A DNA stretch of 64,000 nt from Naumovozyma dairenensis CBS 421 (GCF_000227115.2 NC_016479.1:496001-560000), one strand, 5' to 3'; positions 43,700 through 54,681 are shown, counted from the stretch's first letter. Notes: a model not told the origin generated them from the sequence alone. Translations and numbers: made by a program.

Positions 43700-44091
43700 A
43701 TTAAATTCATAATTGTATTCTAAAATAACGTGTAAGGTTAAGGTATATTTTGGAGTACCTAATCAATTGTTTATCAAATAAAAATCCTATCTTATATATG
43801 TATAAACATAGTATGCATAATCACTATATTTGGGACACCGTTAGATGAAGGACAGTATTCAATAATGCTGGTATTATCTTTCTTAACATATGAAAGCCAC
43901 CTGTTCATACATGTAATATACCTTTCAAAATCTTTTGGTTTTGTAAATGATTGAGTTACAAAAGTATAAGGTGAGTTTCTGAGATATAATTCCATTTGTT
44001 TTAAAGCTGAGTATTAAGCTAAAGATTCAATCTCATAATCAGTAAGTTCCTTTTCTGAATCCGATGGAATGTAATGTTCATAATCTATTAG

Positions 44092-44096
<5 letters not shown>

Positions 44097-44132
<36 letters not shown>
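44097..44132. repeat. (TA)18 microsatellite
   Basis: This is an uninterrupted TA dinucleotide tract of about 36 bases. Confidence 0.95.
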
Positions 44133-44138
<6 letters not shown>

Positions 44139-44192
44139 TGATATTCTATCGAATACATTCATTAAAGATTATTTTCTAAGATACATTGGAAG

Positions 44193-44193
44193 N
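44193..44193. other. Single undetermined base
   Basis: There is one N in intergenic DNA between RPS24 and the YIL067C homologue. Confidence 0.95.
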
Positions 44194-44365
44194 ATCAGAT
44201 AAGTGCTGTCACTAAGTTTCGTTATATTAACACATACATTAGGCATTCGATGTCAAGGTTTTTCAATACGGAACTCAGTAACTTTTAATGCAGATCGCTA
44301 ACTAAAGGTTGTAGCCACTATCTAACTATAAGATGAATGCAGTAGCGCTGCGCAGTATAGTATCT

Positions 44366-46384
44366 TTAAGAAACGCCCGGTTCAGGATCAGTCCAAACCC
44401 CCTCAGGCCAGCTAAGGATTGCACCGTTCGTGTAATCCCCACGAAGTTCACCGCTGTTCCTCATGGACGCTCTGGCAACACGTAAATATAGATCAATTGT
44501 TCCATTTGAAGATAAGATAGCTTCCTCCATCAGGTTATTTAATAATGAATTTTCTGCTTTTAAAACATCCAAACTAATTGTTGAATTGGTGCCCAAATAA
44601 ACCTCGAAGTCATTTAATAGTAATGAATACCCGTTGATTGAACCTGTAAGATCTTTTTCTGTCGTCGTGTCGTTGAGTGACCAAGAGATCATATGAGGAG
44701 TTCCTGTGTTGAAGTTAAAAGTGGGTGGTTCTAAACGGCCACCCCCTTCCCCTCTTAGTAGTGCTACATCTGTTTCAACAATACTGGCAAAATCCCATCT
44801 TGAAACACCGGATAGGATTAATCCCACAAGGACTCCTTGGAATAGATAAGCAGATGAGCCGCGTGTGGCACATCCTGGTAAAAGCACAGCACCTAGTATA
44901 TAATGATGTATTCTTAAATTTAATCCTGGGATAGATGCAAGAAATATTAGACCGGAAATGAATGATATGTAGATCTTGAAGAATTTTCTAAATCTACCTG
45001 ACTTCCACAGAGAATAAGCTTGTATGATTGCACAGATAAGGATAGTCGCCGCAATTGAACCCACGGCGGTCGCAGCACCGGCTTGTTCCTTGAGATCTTT
45101 GGCTGTCAGTCTGTCTACTGGCAATCGATCAAACGTAATATTATTCATAACACCTAGCCAGAACGTAGGATACCATAGTATTATTTTGGCAAGCGGCGAG
45201 CCGTTCTCTAACGTTCTCTTGACAGCACTTTTCCATCCAACATATAACAGAAAACAAAGTGGGAATAATCTTTGGAAACCTAAACTGAAAAGCTCATAAA
45301 CGCTGGCTATGTCATGTGCATCAGTTAACATTGGTGGGTCAAGTGCTAATGCTATCACCCAATATGCAACAATTGTAAGGACCCAATATCCATATATACT
45401 GTCATAAATGTAAAATAGCGGTAAGCCAAAAATTACACTTAGAGTAACGACAGCAATTCTGGGGTCATAGCAACCTGTTGCTATCCCGTTCGATATTTCT
45501 CTAAACGAAAAAGAACTTGGAAAAAAAGAATTGAATGCAACGGACAATCCAGTACCGTATTTTCCAAGTCTTGAGGGAAATCTGTATTGCCTCCCATCCT
45601 TTGATAATCGAGCACAGCCGCCAACGACAGGCGATATTAGTCCCGCATGAACTGCTGCAGCACACGGAAAAGAATCAGCTCGATAAGGGTATGAAAGTTT
45701 ATTATGGTCCTCAGAATGACCGAGTGGGCCACCTCCAATCTTGTAACCAGTATATTTTATCCTCTTGTTGCCCACGGCAATAGCAGAATATGTCCACCCT
45801 CCCCTATCGCAAAAAGCTGGGCATCGGATCATATATTCCCTGTTATCGAAAGGTCCACAAGCCCCAGCATTAATCCCACATGCATTATTTGTACCTTCCC
45901 AATCTAAATAAGAGTTGCAACTTAGAGATAATATAGGTATTTTTTCTTTACCGTCGTCAGGATAAAAATAAGGAGGCCTAATTAAATATGGATGGATTAA
46001 TAGGAATAATGTCCCAAACCAAAGAGCGCAATACACAATCAGAATAAGTATTCGGGTACTCTTTTTTGGGAATCTCTTATTGAAGACTTCTTCAGGCCAA
46101 TTGTTTATCTTTTTAGTTATCTGCCATTTTTCAGGGAAAGATGGGGGATCATCAGCTGGATGAATTGGCCCATTCCATACTCTCTTAAAGAATCTTTTGA
46201 ACATGTTGCTATCCTCAAGTAAAAGCCATTGTTCTCTGGCGTTCTCATCAGAATTTAAGCCAAGAGGCTTATTTTCGGAAAAGTCTTGTAATGGTATATT
46301 TTCTGAGTCTCGATTCGTTGGCGTAGCTGGAGGAAGAGAATCAAGCTCAAACGAATCAGACCGTCTTGGAATACTATCTGTCAT
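44366..46384 (-). CDS. LCCL-domain multispanning membrane protein (YIL067C homologue)
   Basis: This is a 672-residue protein from ATG 46384 (S. cerevisiae YIL067C has 678). The N-terminal 110 residues are cytosolic and hydrophilic. A first membrane helix (LILIVYCALWFGTLFLLIHP) lies near 112-135. A lumenal Cys-rich LCCL domain follows at about 155-285 (CPAFCDRGGWTYSAIAVG, ADSFPCAAAVHAGLISP). Several further helices lie in the C-terminal half (AVVTLSVIFGLPLFYIY; SIAATILICAIIQAYSLW; FFKIYISFISGLIFLASI). The function of the family is not established. Position next to the RNR gene matches YIL067C-YIL066C. A URS1-like TAGCCGCCCA lies about 155 bp upstream on the sense strand. Confidence 0.9.
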   Translation of the reverse strand: MTDSIPRRSDSFELDSLPPATPTNRDSENIPLQDFSENKPLGLNSDENAREQWLLLEDSNMFKRFFKRVWNGPIHPADDPPSFPEKWQITKKINNWPEEVFNKRFPKKSTRILILIVYCALWFGTLFLLIHPYLIRPPYFYPDDGKEKIPILSLSCNSYLDWEGTNNACGINAGACGPFDNREYMIRCPAFCDRGGWTYSAIAVGNKRIKYTGYKIGGGPLGHSEDHNKLSYPYRADSFPCAAAVHAGLISPVVGGCARLSKDGRQYRFPSRLGKYGTGLSVAFNSFFPSSFSFREISNGIATGCYDPRIAVVTLSVIFGLPLFYIYDSIYGYWVLTIVAYWVIALALDPPMLTDAHDIASVYELFSLGFQRLFPLCFLLYVGWKSAVKRTLENGSPLAKIILWYPTFWLGVMNNITFDRLPVDRLTAKDLKEQAGAATAVGSIAATILICAIIQAYSLWKSGRFRKFFKIYISFISGLIFLASIPGLNLRIHHYILGAVLLPGCATRGSSAYLFQGVLVGLILSGVSRWDFASIVETDVALLRGEGGGRLEPPTFNFNTGTPHMISWSLNDTTTEKDLTGSINGYSLLLNDFEVYLGTNSTISLDVLKAENSLLNNLMEEAILSSNGTIDLYLRVARASMRNSGELRGDYTNGAILSWPEGVWTDPEPGVS

Positions 46385-46866
46385 ATTGTGCAAAGCTTAA
46401 TGTGTGATGCATTAAATTTTCTTTGGGCCCAATTCGACGACTTGTATCCTGGTGGAAAGTTCATTATATATTGAAGATGATGGATGGTTATAGAATACTT
46501 CACTTTCTAAATATCACCGAACGCTAAAACGTAGCGTTATGGGCGGCTATTTTTTTACCGAAGTTCAATAAAATTTAGTCGATGAGGACAAGTGACTGAA
46601 CTAAAAGAATAAATCAATAACAAGGATCCTAAGAACTGAGGTACCTTCGAGCACAAACAAGCGTTTGCTTTTTAGCTCCTTAACCTTCATTTCGGAAATT
46701 TACGGGAGTTTGCAATCACTCTACCCTACGGGTATCCCCTCGAAGTGCTAATTGAAGGTACGTAAAGTGAAGAATATATCGTGAATGACCAACTCGTAGA
46801 ATAATGATGAATTTCATTTAAGGAATGTACATAATCTATAAATAAAGACATGGAATATATATATAA
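46385..46866. promoter_or_regulatory. YIL067C homologue promoter and RNR 3' region
   Basis: This region of nearly 500 bp contains a URS1-like site (minus strand TAGCCGCCCA near 46540-46550). The bases 46867-46910 just outside it would encode a continuation of the RNR C-terminus in a shifted frame. Confidence 0.5.
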
Positions 46867-46910
46867 TCAATAAGCTCCATTTGCCTTAGTACAACCAACA
46901 ATGGCATGTT

Positions 46911-49469
46911 CTATTGGCTGTTCGTCGTATATATTAATATCATCGCTGTTTTTTTCGTTGCAACAGGCTTCTCAGTTAAAGTGGTGGTAGCCTCCATTGG
47001 CACAGTAACAATTTTAGTTTCTTCCATTTTCAAAGAAGATACTGAGGAAGCCAATGTTGATTCTTCTGACGGAGTTGGAGATGGGGTTCTTTCTACTTTT
47101 CGACTCTCAGTAAATTTAGTTCCTTGTGGAATATAAGTCGGACGACGTAAGTCGGATAAAACAGCAATATTGGAAGCAGCCTTATCAGCAACTGCCTGAT
47201 CAATAGTAAATTGAATAGCGGCTGAAGCAGCTTGGGTTCTCAAATAATACATACCAGTTTTCAAACCTTTCTTCCACCCGTAGAAATGCATACTCGTAAG
47301 CTTACCCATTGTAGGGGCACGTAAGAATAAATTCAAAGAATGAGATTGATCAATATAAATAGAACGGTCAGCAGCCATGTCAATAATTTTCTTCTGCGAA
47401 ATTTCCCAAACAGTCTTGTATAGGGCTTTCAGTTCAGCTGGAACATTAGGCAAATTCTGAATAGAACCATTTTCTGTAATAATATGCTGTTTCATACCTT
47501 CATCCCAGATACCTAAATCGACCAAATCACGTAGCAAATATGGATTCACAACTTGGAATTCACCGGAAAGCACACGACGAGAATACATGTTCGAAGTGAC
47601 AGGTTCGAAACATTCATTGTAACCTAAAATTTGAGAAGTGGAGGCAGTTGGCATTGGAGCCATCGTCAATGAATTTCTTAGACCGTACTTAACAATATCT
47701 TTCCTTAATGTTTCCCAATCCCACATACCTAATGGTTCTTGATCCCACATATCCATTTGTAATATACCTTCTGAAGCTGGAGAACCTTGGAATGTTTCAT
47801 ATGGCCCATCTTTTTGAGCCAATTCACAGGAAGCTTCCAACGAGGCGTGATACATGGTTTCAAAGATTTGCTTATTCAATAGACTGGCACCTTCAGATTC
47901 GAACGGTAAACGCAACAGCATATAAGTATCAGCCAAACCTTGGACACCAAGCGCAATAGGTCTATGTCTGACATTAGATCTTTCAGCTTCTGGAACTGGA
48001 TAGTAATTGTTGTCAATGACTCTGTTTAAATTATAAGTAACAACTTTGGAGATTTCATGTAATTTTTCAAAATTATAAGTAGAAGTCTTACCATCTTCAG
48101 ATGTCTCAATGAAAGCTGGTAAAGCAACAGACGCTAAATTACAAACTGCAGTTTCATCTGGAGAAGACCATTCGACAATTTCACAGCACAAATTAGAGGA
48201 TTTAATGACACCTAAATTCTTTTGGTTAGTCTTCTCATTGCATGCATCCTTATAAATAATAAATGGAGTTCCGGTTTCAGTTTGAGCTTCTAGAATAGCG
48301 TACCATAATTTTTGGGCTTTGATTGTCTTACCCAATCCTTCCCTTTCATAACGTTCATACAATTCAACGAATTCGTTACCATAAACGTCATCTAACCCTG
48401 GAGCATCACTTGGAGAGAATAATGTCCATTGGCCATTTTCTTCGACACGCTTCATAAACAAATCTGGAATCCATAAAGCGGGGAATAAATCTCTTGCACG
48501 AATTTCTTCTTTACCATGATTCTTTCTAATTTCAATAAAATCAAAGATATCTGCGTGCCACGGTTCCAAATATAAGGCGAATGCACCAGGTCTCTTATTA
48601 CCACCTTGATCAACGTAACGAGCAGTATTGTTAAAGACACGAACCATTGGAATCAACCCATTCGAAGTACCATTAGTACCAGCGATATAAGAACCAGTGG
48701 CACGAACATTATGAATATGTAACCCGATACCCCCAGCAGTTTTTGAAATCATAGCACATTCTTTCAAAGTTTCAAAGATACCGTCAATAGAATCTTCTTT
48801 CATAGCTAATAAGAAACATGATGACATTTGTGGACGTGGAGTACCAGCATTGAACAAAGTTGGTGAAGCATGAATAAAGTATCTCATTGACATTAAGTTA
48901 TATGTTTTCAATACTGATTCCATATCATCTAAATGGATACCAAGAGCAACTCTCATGATTAAATGTTGCGGACGTTCAGCCACTTTACCGTCAAGCTTTA
49001 AAAGATATGAACGTTCTAGTGTCTTGAAACCGAAATAATTGAACGAAAAGTCTCTGTCATATACTATTGATGAGTCTAAAAGATCTTTGTTAGCCATAAC
49101 GATATCGTAGACTTTTTTTGAAATCATAGGGGAAGGGATCCCATTTAATGGGTTGACATAATGATGTAAATCATAAATAACTTGAGAGAATCTTTTGGTA
49201 GTTTGTTTATGTAGATTGGAAATTGCTAATCTAGCGGCTAAGGTAGCATAATCTGGATGAACGGTGGTCATATAAGCACAAGTTTCAGCAGCCAAATTAT
49301 CTAATTCGACAGTTGTAACACCCGAATAGACACCGCTAATGATACGTTGAGTAACTTTAACAGCATCGACTCTGTTTGGATCTAAACCATAGCATAAACG
49401 TGAAATACGAGCAGTAATTTTATCGAATTGAACTGGTTCTTTACGACCATCTCTTTTTATAACGAACAT
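46911..49469 (-). CDS. RNR3/RNR1: Ribonucleotide reductase large subunit, C-terminus apparently frameshifted
   Basis: This is the large R1 subunit, which reduces ribonucleoside diphosphates to deoxy forms. The frame gives 852 residues (S. cerevisiae Rnr1 888, Rnr3 869). The N-terminal ATP-cone ([18 protein letters not shown]) is complete. Active-site regions include the first redox Cys in [23 protein letters not shown] and [10 protein letters not shown], and the radical-transfer region [10 protein letters not shown]. The divergent linker after about 780 ends abruptly in [10 protein letters not shown]. Adding one A to an A7 run (46949-46955) would continue in another frame with the acidic tail [10 protein letters not shown] and stop at 46867, near Rnr3 length. 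The CX2C redox pair expected at R1 C-termini is seen in neither frame. Position matches RNR3 (YIL066C), but the promoter carries both MBF and Crt1 sites. Confidence 0.95.
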   Translation of the reverse strand: MFVIKRDGRKEPVQFDKITARISRLCYGLDPNRVDAVKVTQRIISGVYSGVTTVELDNLAAETCAYMTTVHPDYATLAARLAISNLHKQTTKRFSQVIYDLHHYVNPLNGIPSPMISKKVYDIVMANKDLLDSSIVYDRDFSFNYFGFKTLERSYLLKLDGKVAERPQHLIMRVALGIHLDDMESVLKTYNLMSMRYFIHASPTLFNAGTPRPQMSSCFLLAMKEDSIDGIFETLKECAMISKTAGGIGLHIHNVRATGSYIAGTNGTSNGLIPMVRVFNNTARYVDQGGNKRPGAFALYLEPWHADIFDFIEIRKNHGKEEIRARDLFPALWIPDLFMKRVEENGQWTLFSPSDAPGLDDVYGNEFVELYERYEREGLGKTIKAQKLWYAILEAQTETGTPFIIYKDACNEKTNQKNLGVIKSSNLCCEIVEWSSPDETAVCNLASVALPAFIETSEDGKTSTYNFEKLHEISKVVTYNLNRVIDNNYYPVPEAERSNVRHRPIALGVQGLADTYMLLRLPFESEGASLLNKQIFETMYHASLEASCELAQKDGPYETFQGSPASEGILQMDMWDQEPLGMWDWETLRKDIVKYGLRNSLTMAPMPTASTSQILGYNECFEPVTSNMYSRRVLSGEFQVVNPYLLRDLVDLGIWDEGMKQHIITENGSIQNLPNVPAELKALYKTVWEISQKKIIDMAADRSIYIDQSHSLNLFLRAPTMGKLTSMHFYGWKKGLKTGMYYLRTQAASAAIQFTIDQAVADKAASNIAVLSDLRRPTYIPQGTKFTESRKVERTPSPTPSEESTLASSVSSLKMEETKIVTVPMEATTTLTEKPVATKKTAMILIYTTNSQ

Positions 49470-50502
49470 TGTTTGTATATTTTTGTATGTGTGTGGATTT
49501 TATAACAAACCGAAGTGTTGGTTGTTTTTCTTTAATATTGAATAATGGAAAGAAAGAAAATAGTAAAGATATGAAGAACAAGGCCGTTTATATATGTTCC
49601 TTTTGATGAGTTCCTATAAGCATGGTACATCTAGAATGAGACGCGTAAGCTATGTTGCCCAAAATAGGTAAACCGTGATCGTATTATTTACACATCTAAT
49701 TTACCATGGTAACAATAGTCGTTTACGCGTTTGTTAGTGATGTTTTGAAGTTTGTGCTACTTAATCTGGTGGAAAAGTTTCTTGTCACGTAATATTTCTC
49801 CTGTTACCATGTGAGACGCGTAAAGTTTGGGTGTGTTGGAAACTAAAACAAAAGCATTACGCGTTTCCCTAAGAAATTCTCGCAGAACTCACATGTTGTT
49901 ACCGGTAGCAATGCGACCGTTGCTATGGTAAAAAAAATGATAACATAAGTTTTAGTGGAAGCCAAGGCACCCATTTTACCTCTGCACAATTGTTGCTGGT
50001 TAGTCCTTTTTGGGTAATAAAATTAAGTAACGTCATAACAAAAATTTTGTAATAGATGAAAAAAAATATAAAAAACAAATCTCTGCTTATTCCTCCTTTA
50101 GCACAATCTTTTAACTTGGCATCGTACGTATATGGCTACAGCTTTGTGTAGATACTTGCAGAACGTTATGTGTAGCGAAACCTGTGTTCTAGATTTGTTT
50201 AATAACGCCGTGGTTAGGCATGAGTTTGTCAAAAAATCAATTATTTTCATAACCAGAACATCCTTCGATCTAAATGTAGCTATGTATAATCTAGCTTATT
50301 TGAAAAATGCCAAAATGAAATTAAACCTGAAATAATGTCTTACGTAAAGAAAGAGTTCTGTTATTTGAATATATGTGAAAGCTGTAAAGTAAGTTTCTTC
50401 TTTTAGTTACTTAAATTTAAGATTGGTAAGTTAATTGAATGGAGATATATTAGGGTTTAGGATATTTTGCTTTTGCTTCAGAAAAATTCCTCAGTTATTA
50501 TC
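49470..50502. promoter_or_regulatory. RNR promoter with MCB and Crt1/Rfx1 X-box clusters
   Basis: This is 1033 bp upstream of the RNR gene. It has four exact MCB sites ACGCGT at 49641-49646, 49725-49730, 49816-49821 and 49859-49864. X-box-like sites lie at 49700-49713 (TTACCATGGTAAC core), 49898-49911 (GTTACCGGTAGCAA) and 49919-49932 (GTTGCTATGGTAAA), with a half site near 49803. No gene is seen; a short ORF at 50132-50335 has no protein-like features. Confidence 0.8.
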
Positions 50503-50967
50503 TCATTTTTTTTTTCTGAAGACAATACCAACGACAGTAGCTGCAGCGGCTACCAACCCCGTAACAATCACAATGCCCTTCAAAGATTCTTTCTGGATTT
50601 TATCTTCCACCATATCCATTAATGTCTTAACTTGTTTATTATTTGGTTCATGTTCATACAAAGTATCTACATATCTCTTTGCCATTGTATATTCGCCAGA
50701 TTTATAACAACCTACAGTCAGATAGTAAAGACATTCCCGTCTTCTTGAAGGTTCTTGTTTATATATGTCAGTCAGTAACTTGACCCCTAATCTTTGATCA
50801 TTTATATCTTGAGACTTGATTAACCCCCAAGCATAGTTAAAACGTGATTGAATGGACGCTAAATCTCCCCCCTCTGACACAACTTGTTGACGGAGAGCCT
50901 CTAACTGCTGCGGGAATAACGGTTCATATGCGTCTTGTAATGTAGGTAGAAAGTTAATTTTGGTCAT
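50503..50967 (-). CDS. FIS1: Mitochondrial fission receptor Fis1
   Basis: Fis1 is a tail-anchored outer-membrane protein of mitochondria and peroxisomes that recruits Mdv1/Caf4 and Dnm1 for fission. It has 154 residues (S. cerevisiae 155). A TPR-like helical bundle occupies about 20-125, with SRFNYAWGLIKSQD and CYKSGEYTMAKRYVDTLYE as hallmark stretches. The tail anchor is at about 131-150 (IVIVTGLVAAAATVVGIVF) followed by RKKK on the intermembrane side. Position and strand match YIL065C. Confidence 0.97.
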   Translation of the reverse strand: MTKINFLPTLQDAYEPLFPQQLEALRQQVVSEGGDLASIQSRFNYAWGLIKSQDINDQRLGVKLLTDIYKQEPSRRRECLYYLTVGCYKSGEYTMAKRYVDTLYEHEPNNKQVKTLMDMVEDKIQKESLKGIVIVTGLVAAAATVVGIVFRKKK

Positions 50968-51130
50968 CTTGAGTATCTGATCTAGAAAGTAGTATTTATT
51001 TGATTAATTCTCAAAGGACTAATCTATGTGATCTCCCTCTTTTTCTTTGCTTATCCACTAAGTCCTTTAAAATTATTCCTCAAGGTGCCTCCAAAAAAAT
51101 GGAAAATAAGATGCCACCGAAAAAGAAAAA

Positions 51131-51964
51131 ATGAGCAGAAGCTTAGATACTGAAAAAATACGTGATGACTTCGAGGCAAAAAATCATACTACGGAACTAC
51201 AAGGTTCTTATAGTGGAAGAAGCCTAAGCAGTTACTCTAATACTACTCTAAGGAATTACATAAAGGTACACAAGGAAATGGAAGATACTACTAAGCTAAA
51301 TACATCGAAATTGGGTACTAAAGAGTATTGGGACAATTTCTACAATTTAGAAAGGAAGAATTTCGAAGAAAACTCGGAAGACACAGGAGAATGTTGGTTT
51401 GATGACAGCGATGCAGAACGCAAGATGGTTGCTTTCTTGACTGAGCATATAGGTGAATATAAAATTCAGAATGATGCCTCGATGCTTGATTTAGGTACAG
51501 GTAATGGACATCTTTTATTTGAACTGTATGAAAATGAATTTAACGGGCCAATGTTAGGGGTTGATTATTCAGAACAGAGTGTTGCTTTCGCCAGGGAAAT
51601 CGCCAAGAGTAAAGATATTGAATCAACAATAAAATTTTCACAAGCTGATATTTTCGAAAATGGATGGAATCCAGGTAAATTTGATATTGTTCTCGATAAA
51701 GGAACACTGGATGCTATTGCGCTAAGCGGTATAAAATTAGAAGATGATAAGACAGTAGTTGATGTTTACGGAAGCATTGTTGAAAACTTACTGGAAAAGG
51801 ATAGTATCTTCCTAATAACTTCCTGTAATTTTACGCAGGAAGAACTAATCAAGACTGTCGAAACAGATAAGCTGAAGTGTTGGGAAACAATTAAATATCC
51901 AGTTTTCCAATTTGGTGGCGTGAAAGGTAGCAGCATATGTAGCGTCGCATTTGTTAAACAATAA
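51131..51964 (+). CDS. EFM4: Lysine methyltransferase Efm4 (METTL10 family)
   Basis: Efm4 methylates lysine on elongation factor eEF1A. The frame from ATG 51131 has 277 residues (S. cerevisiae 257). The SAM-binding motif I LDLGTGNGH lies at 119-127, followed by GVDYSEQSVAFA (motif Post I) and FDIVLDKGTLDAIALSG. The strongly family-like part begins near residue 50 (MEDTTKLNTSKLGTKEYWDN), where a second ATG at 51278 exists. The first 49 residues are Ser/Thr-rich and may be an extension, or the start may be downstream. Divergent orientation from FIS1 matches the YIL065C-YIL064W pair. Confidence 0.92.
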   Translation: MSRSLDTEKIRDDFEAKNHTTELQGSYSGRSLSSYSNTTLRNYIKVHKEMEDTTKLNTSKLGTKEYWDNFYNLERKNFEENSEDTGECWFDDSDAERKMVAFLTEHIGEYKIQNDASMLDLGTGNGHLLFELYENEFNGPMLGVDYSEQSVAFAREIAKSKDIESTIKFSQADIFENGWNPGKFDIVLDKGTLDAIALSGIKLEDDKTVVDVYGSIVENLLEKDSIFLITSCNFTQEELIKTVETDKLKCWETIKYPVFQFGGVKGSSICSVAFVKQ

Positions 51965-52043
51965 CAAGATAATATTTACGTATTTAAGGTAAAATAATCA
52001 ATCTTACTTGTGTTTTTTTTTTACATTTTTTTAATACTTAGAT

Positions 52044-53105
52044 TTACTTAGGTATTGAATCTATCATTGCGTCATATAAACCAGTAGTAGTTTCTTCTTT
52101 CCCTGTTTTTAGAGCATATTGGACCGGTAAGTTTTTATCGTCAACGGCGATTATTCTAACAAACTTTTCACTTTGTAATGAACCTGGGAATCCTTTGTGG
52201 ATAGTAAAGCCTTTGACAAGTGGCAAGTTAAGAATAACCTTCATGACAGTTCTTGTTCTCATTATAATACGGGCCTTGCCTGTTTTGTTGTCTTTGTTTA
52301 CCTTGATGGTGCCCAAACCTCGTTCCTTCCAACCGCTTTTGATATCTGATAATTGGTACAACTTGGCATTAGCCTGAAAGATACAATCTTCAGATTCTTC
52401 ACCCGATTTGACGTCTTGTTTGTGCAACTTAACAGTTGATTCCTCCTCCTCTTTCTTCTTTTCATCTTCTGTGTTTTCTTTCTTTGGCAATTTTTCTTTC
52501 GCTTCACTTTTGGAATCGTCAGCTGTGGTAGATTGCTCCTTGGAAGAAGTAGGTTCAGTTTCATCAGACTTCTTCAAGACCCCAAATCCGCTACCAAAGG
52601 ACAACCCAGAACCAAATGAAAATGGTTTTGAATTTCCACCTTTTGGTGATTGATCCTTGCTTTCGGAAGAATGTGGTACCTTTGCTGCACCAAAGCCTGA
52701 TCCAAACAAAGTTTTTGACCCGAAAACAAATTTTGGCTTAGTTGTTTCTCCTTCCTTTGGAGACGAGCCAGTCTTTTCTTTTTCTTCGACCTTTTCTTCT
52801 TGATCTTTTTTTACATCTTCTTTAGGTATACTACTATCTTCCTCTTTTTCCGTTTGCTTCTCATTATTTTCCTTACTATCTTCGTCAGTTTTCTTAGTCA
52901 GACTTTGATCTTCATCTATTTCAGTTGGTTGAGCTTCCTCTTTATCACTTACATCCGCTTTCTTCTCTTGATCTAGTTTGACCTTTTTAGTATTATTATT
53001 GATGGTATCAGCTTTAGAGTCGTCTCTCGATCTTTTCAAAGTTTCGTTCTCATTTTTGTCATTAAGTTTGTTTTCATTTGTCGTTTTTTCGTCAATTGAG
53101 CTCAT
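52044..53105 (-). CDS. YRB2: Nuclear Ran-binding protein Yrb2
   Basis: Yrb2 is a nuclear cofactor for Crm1-dependent export. It has 353 residues (S. cerevisiae 327). The N-terminal half is extremely Lys/Glu/Asp/Ser-rich. FG-type repeats occur in the middle (FGSKTLFGSGFGAAK, FSFGSGLSFGSGFGVLK). The C-terminal Ran-binding domain spans about 225-350 and includes FQANAKLYQLSDIKSGWKER, GLGTIKVNKDN and RIIMRTRTVMKVILNLPLVKG. Convergent arrangement with EFM4 matches YIL064W-YIL063C. The CGGGTAA at 53339-53345 in its promoter is a Reb1 core. Confidence 0.96.
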   Translation of the reverse strand: MSSIDEKTTNENKLNDKNENETLKRSRDDSKADTINNNTKKVKLDQEKKADVSDKEEAQPTEIDEDQSLTKKTDEDSKENNEKQTEKEEDSSIPKEDVKKDQEEKVEEKEKTGSSPKEGETTKPKFVFGSKTLFGSGFGAAKVPHSSESKDQSPKGGNSKPFSFGSGLSFGSGFGVLKKSDETEPTSSKEQSTTADDSKSEAKEKLPKKENTEDEKKKEEEESTVKLHKQDVKSGEESEDCIFQANAKLYQLSDIKSGWKERGLGTIKVNKDNKTGKARIIMRTRTVMKVILNLPLVKGFTIHKGFPGSLQSEKFVRIIAVDDKNLPVQYALKTGKEETTTGLYDAMIDSIPK

Positions 53106-54165
53106 TATGCTAAGTACGATTGCAATTTAGATTTTATGAATATTTTTCTTGGAAATTGCGATAATTGTAATATTTCTTCGATAAATTTACAGAAAGATAA
53201 TAATATTTACTCTTCTATATTTTTGGATATTTTTTGTTGTTGATATTATTTTTTGTTCTTAAAGCAGCTTTACGTAGGTTATTTCACAAGATCTTTTTGC
53301 TTTAAATTAATTCTTCATAATCTTTTGACACTAAGCCCCGGGTAACGAGCCTTACAAACTGGGGTCGGGATGTCCGACAATATAGTATGGGATGGTATGG
53401 TATGCCATACAAATTCTATGTAGGTAAATTAATACCTCGCCATAGGGAATAACAACAATATAAGTATTCACCAGTAGGAATTCATATGTTCTTACTTACT
53501 CAAGGATAGCACATAAAGAAATATAAATTCTGAAAATAGGCTCTTGTGGCTCATCTATGTCGAGATATTTCAAAAATTACCAAATGTTTAATGTAGTTTA
53601 CTTCTTATTGATAGGTCAGGGTCATCTCTTAATATGTTCAGGTATAAAATATAGGTTAATTTATGTCACTTATTTTATATATAATAAGCAAGTTTGGATA
53701 ATAAGGTTAACACCTAACGGTTCTGAGATTGGTAACGCTCTTTGAAGTTGCCACGTTTGCATTAATAGTTCTTTGAAAGGTCCTCAAGATCGTCGACCAG
53801 TGAGGTAAGTGTAAGATGATTTTTGCTATATTTAATCAGGGTACATTTGGTATTCAGCTAATACTATCCCATCCTTAGGTTCCCAAATTTAGTTATGGTT
53901 TAAATCGACCTCACATATTTATTTATTTTTAGTCGTTAAGTTTTAATTTTTTATAAAAGTTTATTGGTTGCTAAAAATGATAATTATCTTAAATAGAAAG
54001 TAAACAGAAAGCTCATCAATATATCTAAAACAATAGCATTTTTGGGTTAAATGGTCATTAATTCATAAAAATATGTAAGTACAAGCTACATATATATACG
54101 GAGGGCAGTTATATAATACCACAAATAGCATCTAATGAAAGAAAAAAAGAATGAGTGAGGTTAGA
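53106..54165. promoter_or_regulatory. YRB2 upstream region
   Basis: This is 1060 bp between YRB2 and RGI. ARC15 and SNP1, next in S. cerevisiae, are absent. Reb1-type CGGGTAA lies at 53339-53345, followed by repeated tatggtatg units near 53390-53408. No coding relic was recognised. Confidence 0.5.
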
Positions 54166-54681
54166 TCAAATCATTTGTTCATTAGATTCCGTGGTTGAAT
54201 TATTAGTAACAGGTGCAGTTTTATAATCTACATCAACCATAGCACCGTCGTGATTACAAGTAACCTCGACCGTAACCTTAAATCTTTTGTCGTTCAATTC
54301 TGTCTCATCATCATAATTCCACACAATTTTTTCGAAAGTTTCCTGTTTTGATTTATTCTTAAATTTTAAATCAGGTTGATCCAACGCCATCTTGATATCT
54401 TTCAACAAATGTTTTTCCACATGTTGGTGTAAATGTCTAACGAACTTCTTGGAGTGAGAATTTGCCGTATCTTTAATCTTTTCAGGATCATCACGAGCAT
54501 CATGTAACACAAATGGTGGGTAATATTTCAAGTGACAATGAACGTTATCGAATTCATTATCTTCGGTTTCGTTTTTGATGTACGTTTCAAAGTCGTTTAA
54601 ATCTTCGAAAACTTTTAATTGTTCACCAGATTTGGTGGTGACCGTAGTCATTTTTGGTCCCTTATTCTTATTCTTTGGCAT
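54166..54681 (-). CDS. RGI1/RGI2: Respiratory growth induced protein Rgi1/Rgi2
   Basis: This is a 171-residue protein (S. cerevisiae Rgi1 161). Rgi1 and Rgi2 are needed for energy metabolism under respiratory conditions; their biochemical role is not known. The family signature is clear: TTVTTKSGEQLKVFEDL, KNETEDNEFDNVHCHLKYYP, HSKKFVRHLHQHVEKHLLKD and a C-terminal EVTCNHDGAMVDVDYKTAPV. The tail of about ten residues (NNSTTESNEQMI) is an addition. In S. cerevisiae RGI2 (YIL057C) neighbours VHR1 (YIL056W) and RGI1 (YER067W) lies close to VHR2; here the two are separated by about 6.5 kb. Confidence 0.97.
   Translation of the reverse strand: MPKNKNKGPKMTTVTTKSGEQLKVFEDLNDFETYIKNETEDNEFDNVHCHLKYYPPFVLHDARDDPEKIKDTANSHSKKFVRHLHQHVEKHLLKDIKMALDQPDLKFKNKSKQETFEKIVWNYDDETELNDKRFKVTVEVTCNHDGAMVDVDYKTAPVTNNSTTESNEQMI

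Larger units (their letters stand above)
43367..44365. promoter_or_regulatory. RPS24 promoter region and YIL067C 3' flank
   Basis: This is 999 bp without a gene. It includes the Rap1 site at 43659-43670, an exact URS1 at 43690-43699, a TA-dinucleotide repeat at 44097-44132, and a single undetermined base at 44193. Confidence 0.6.
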
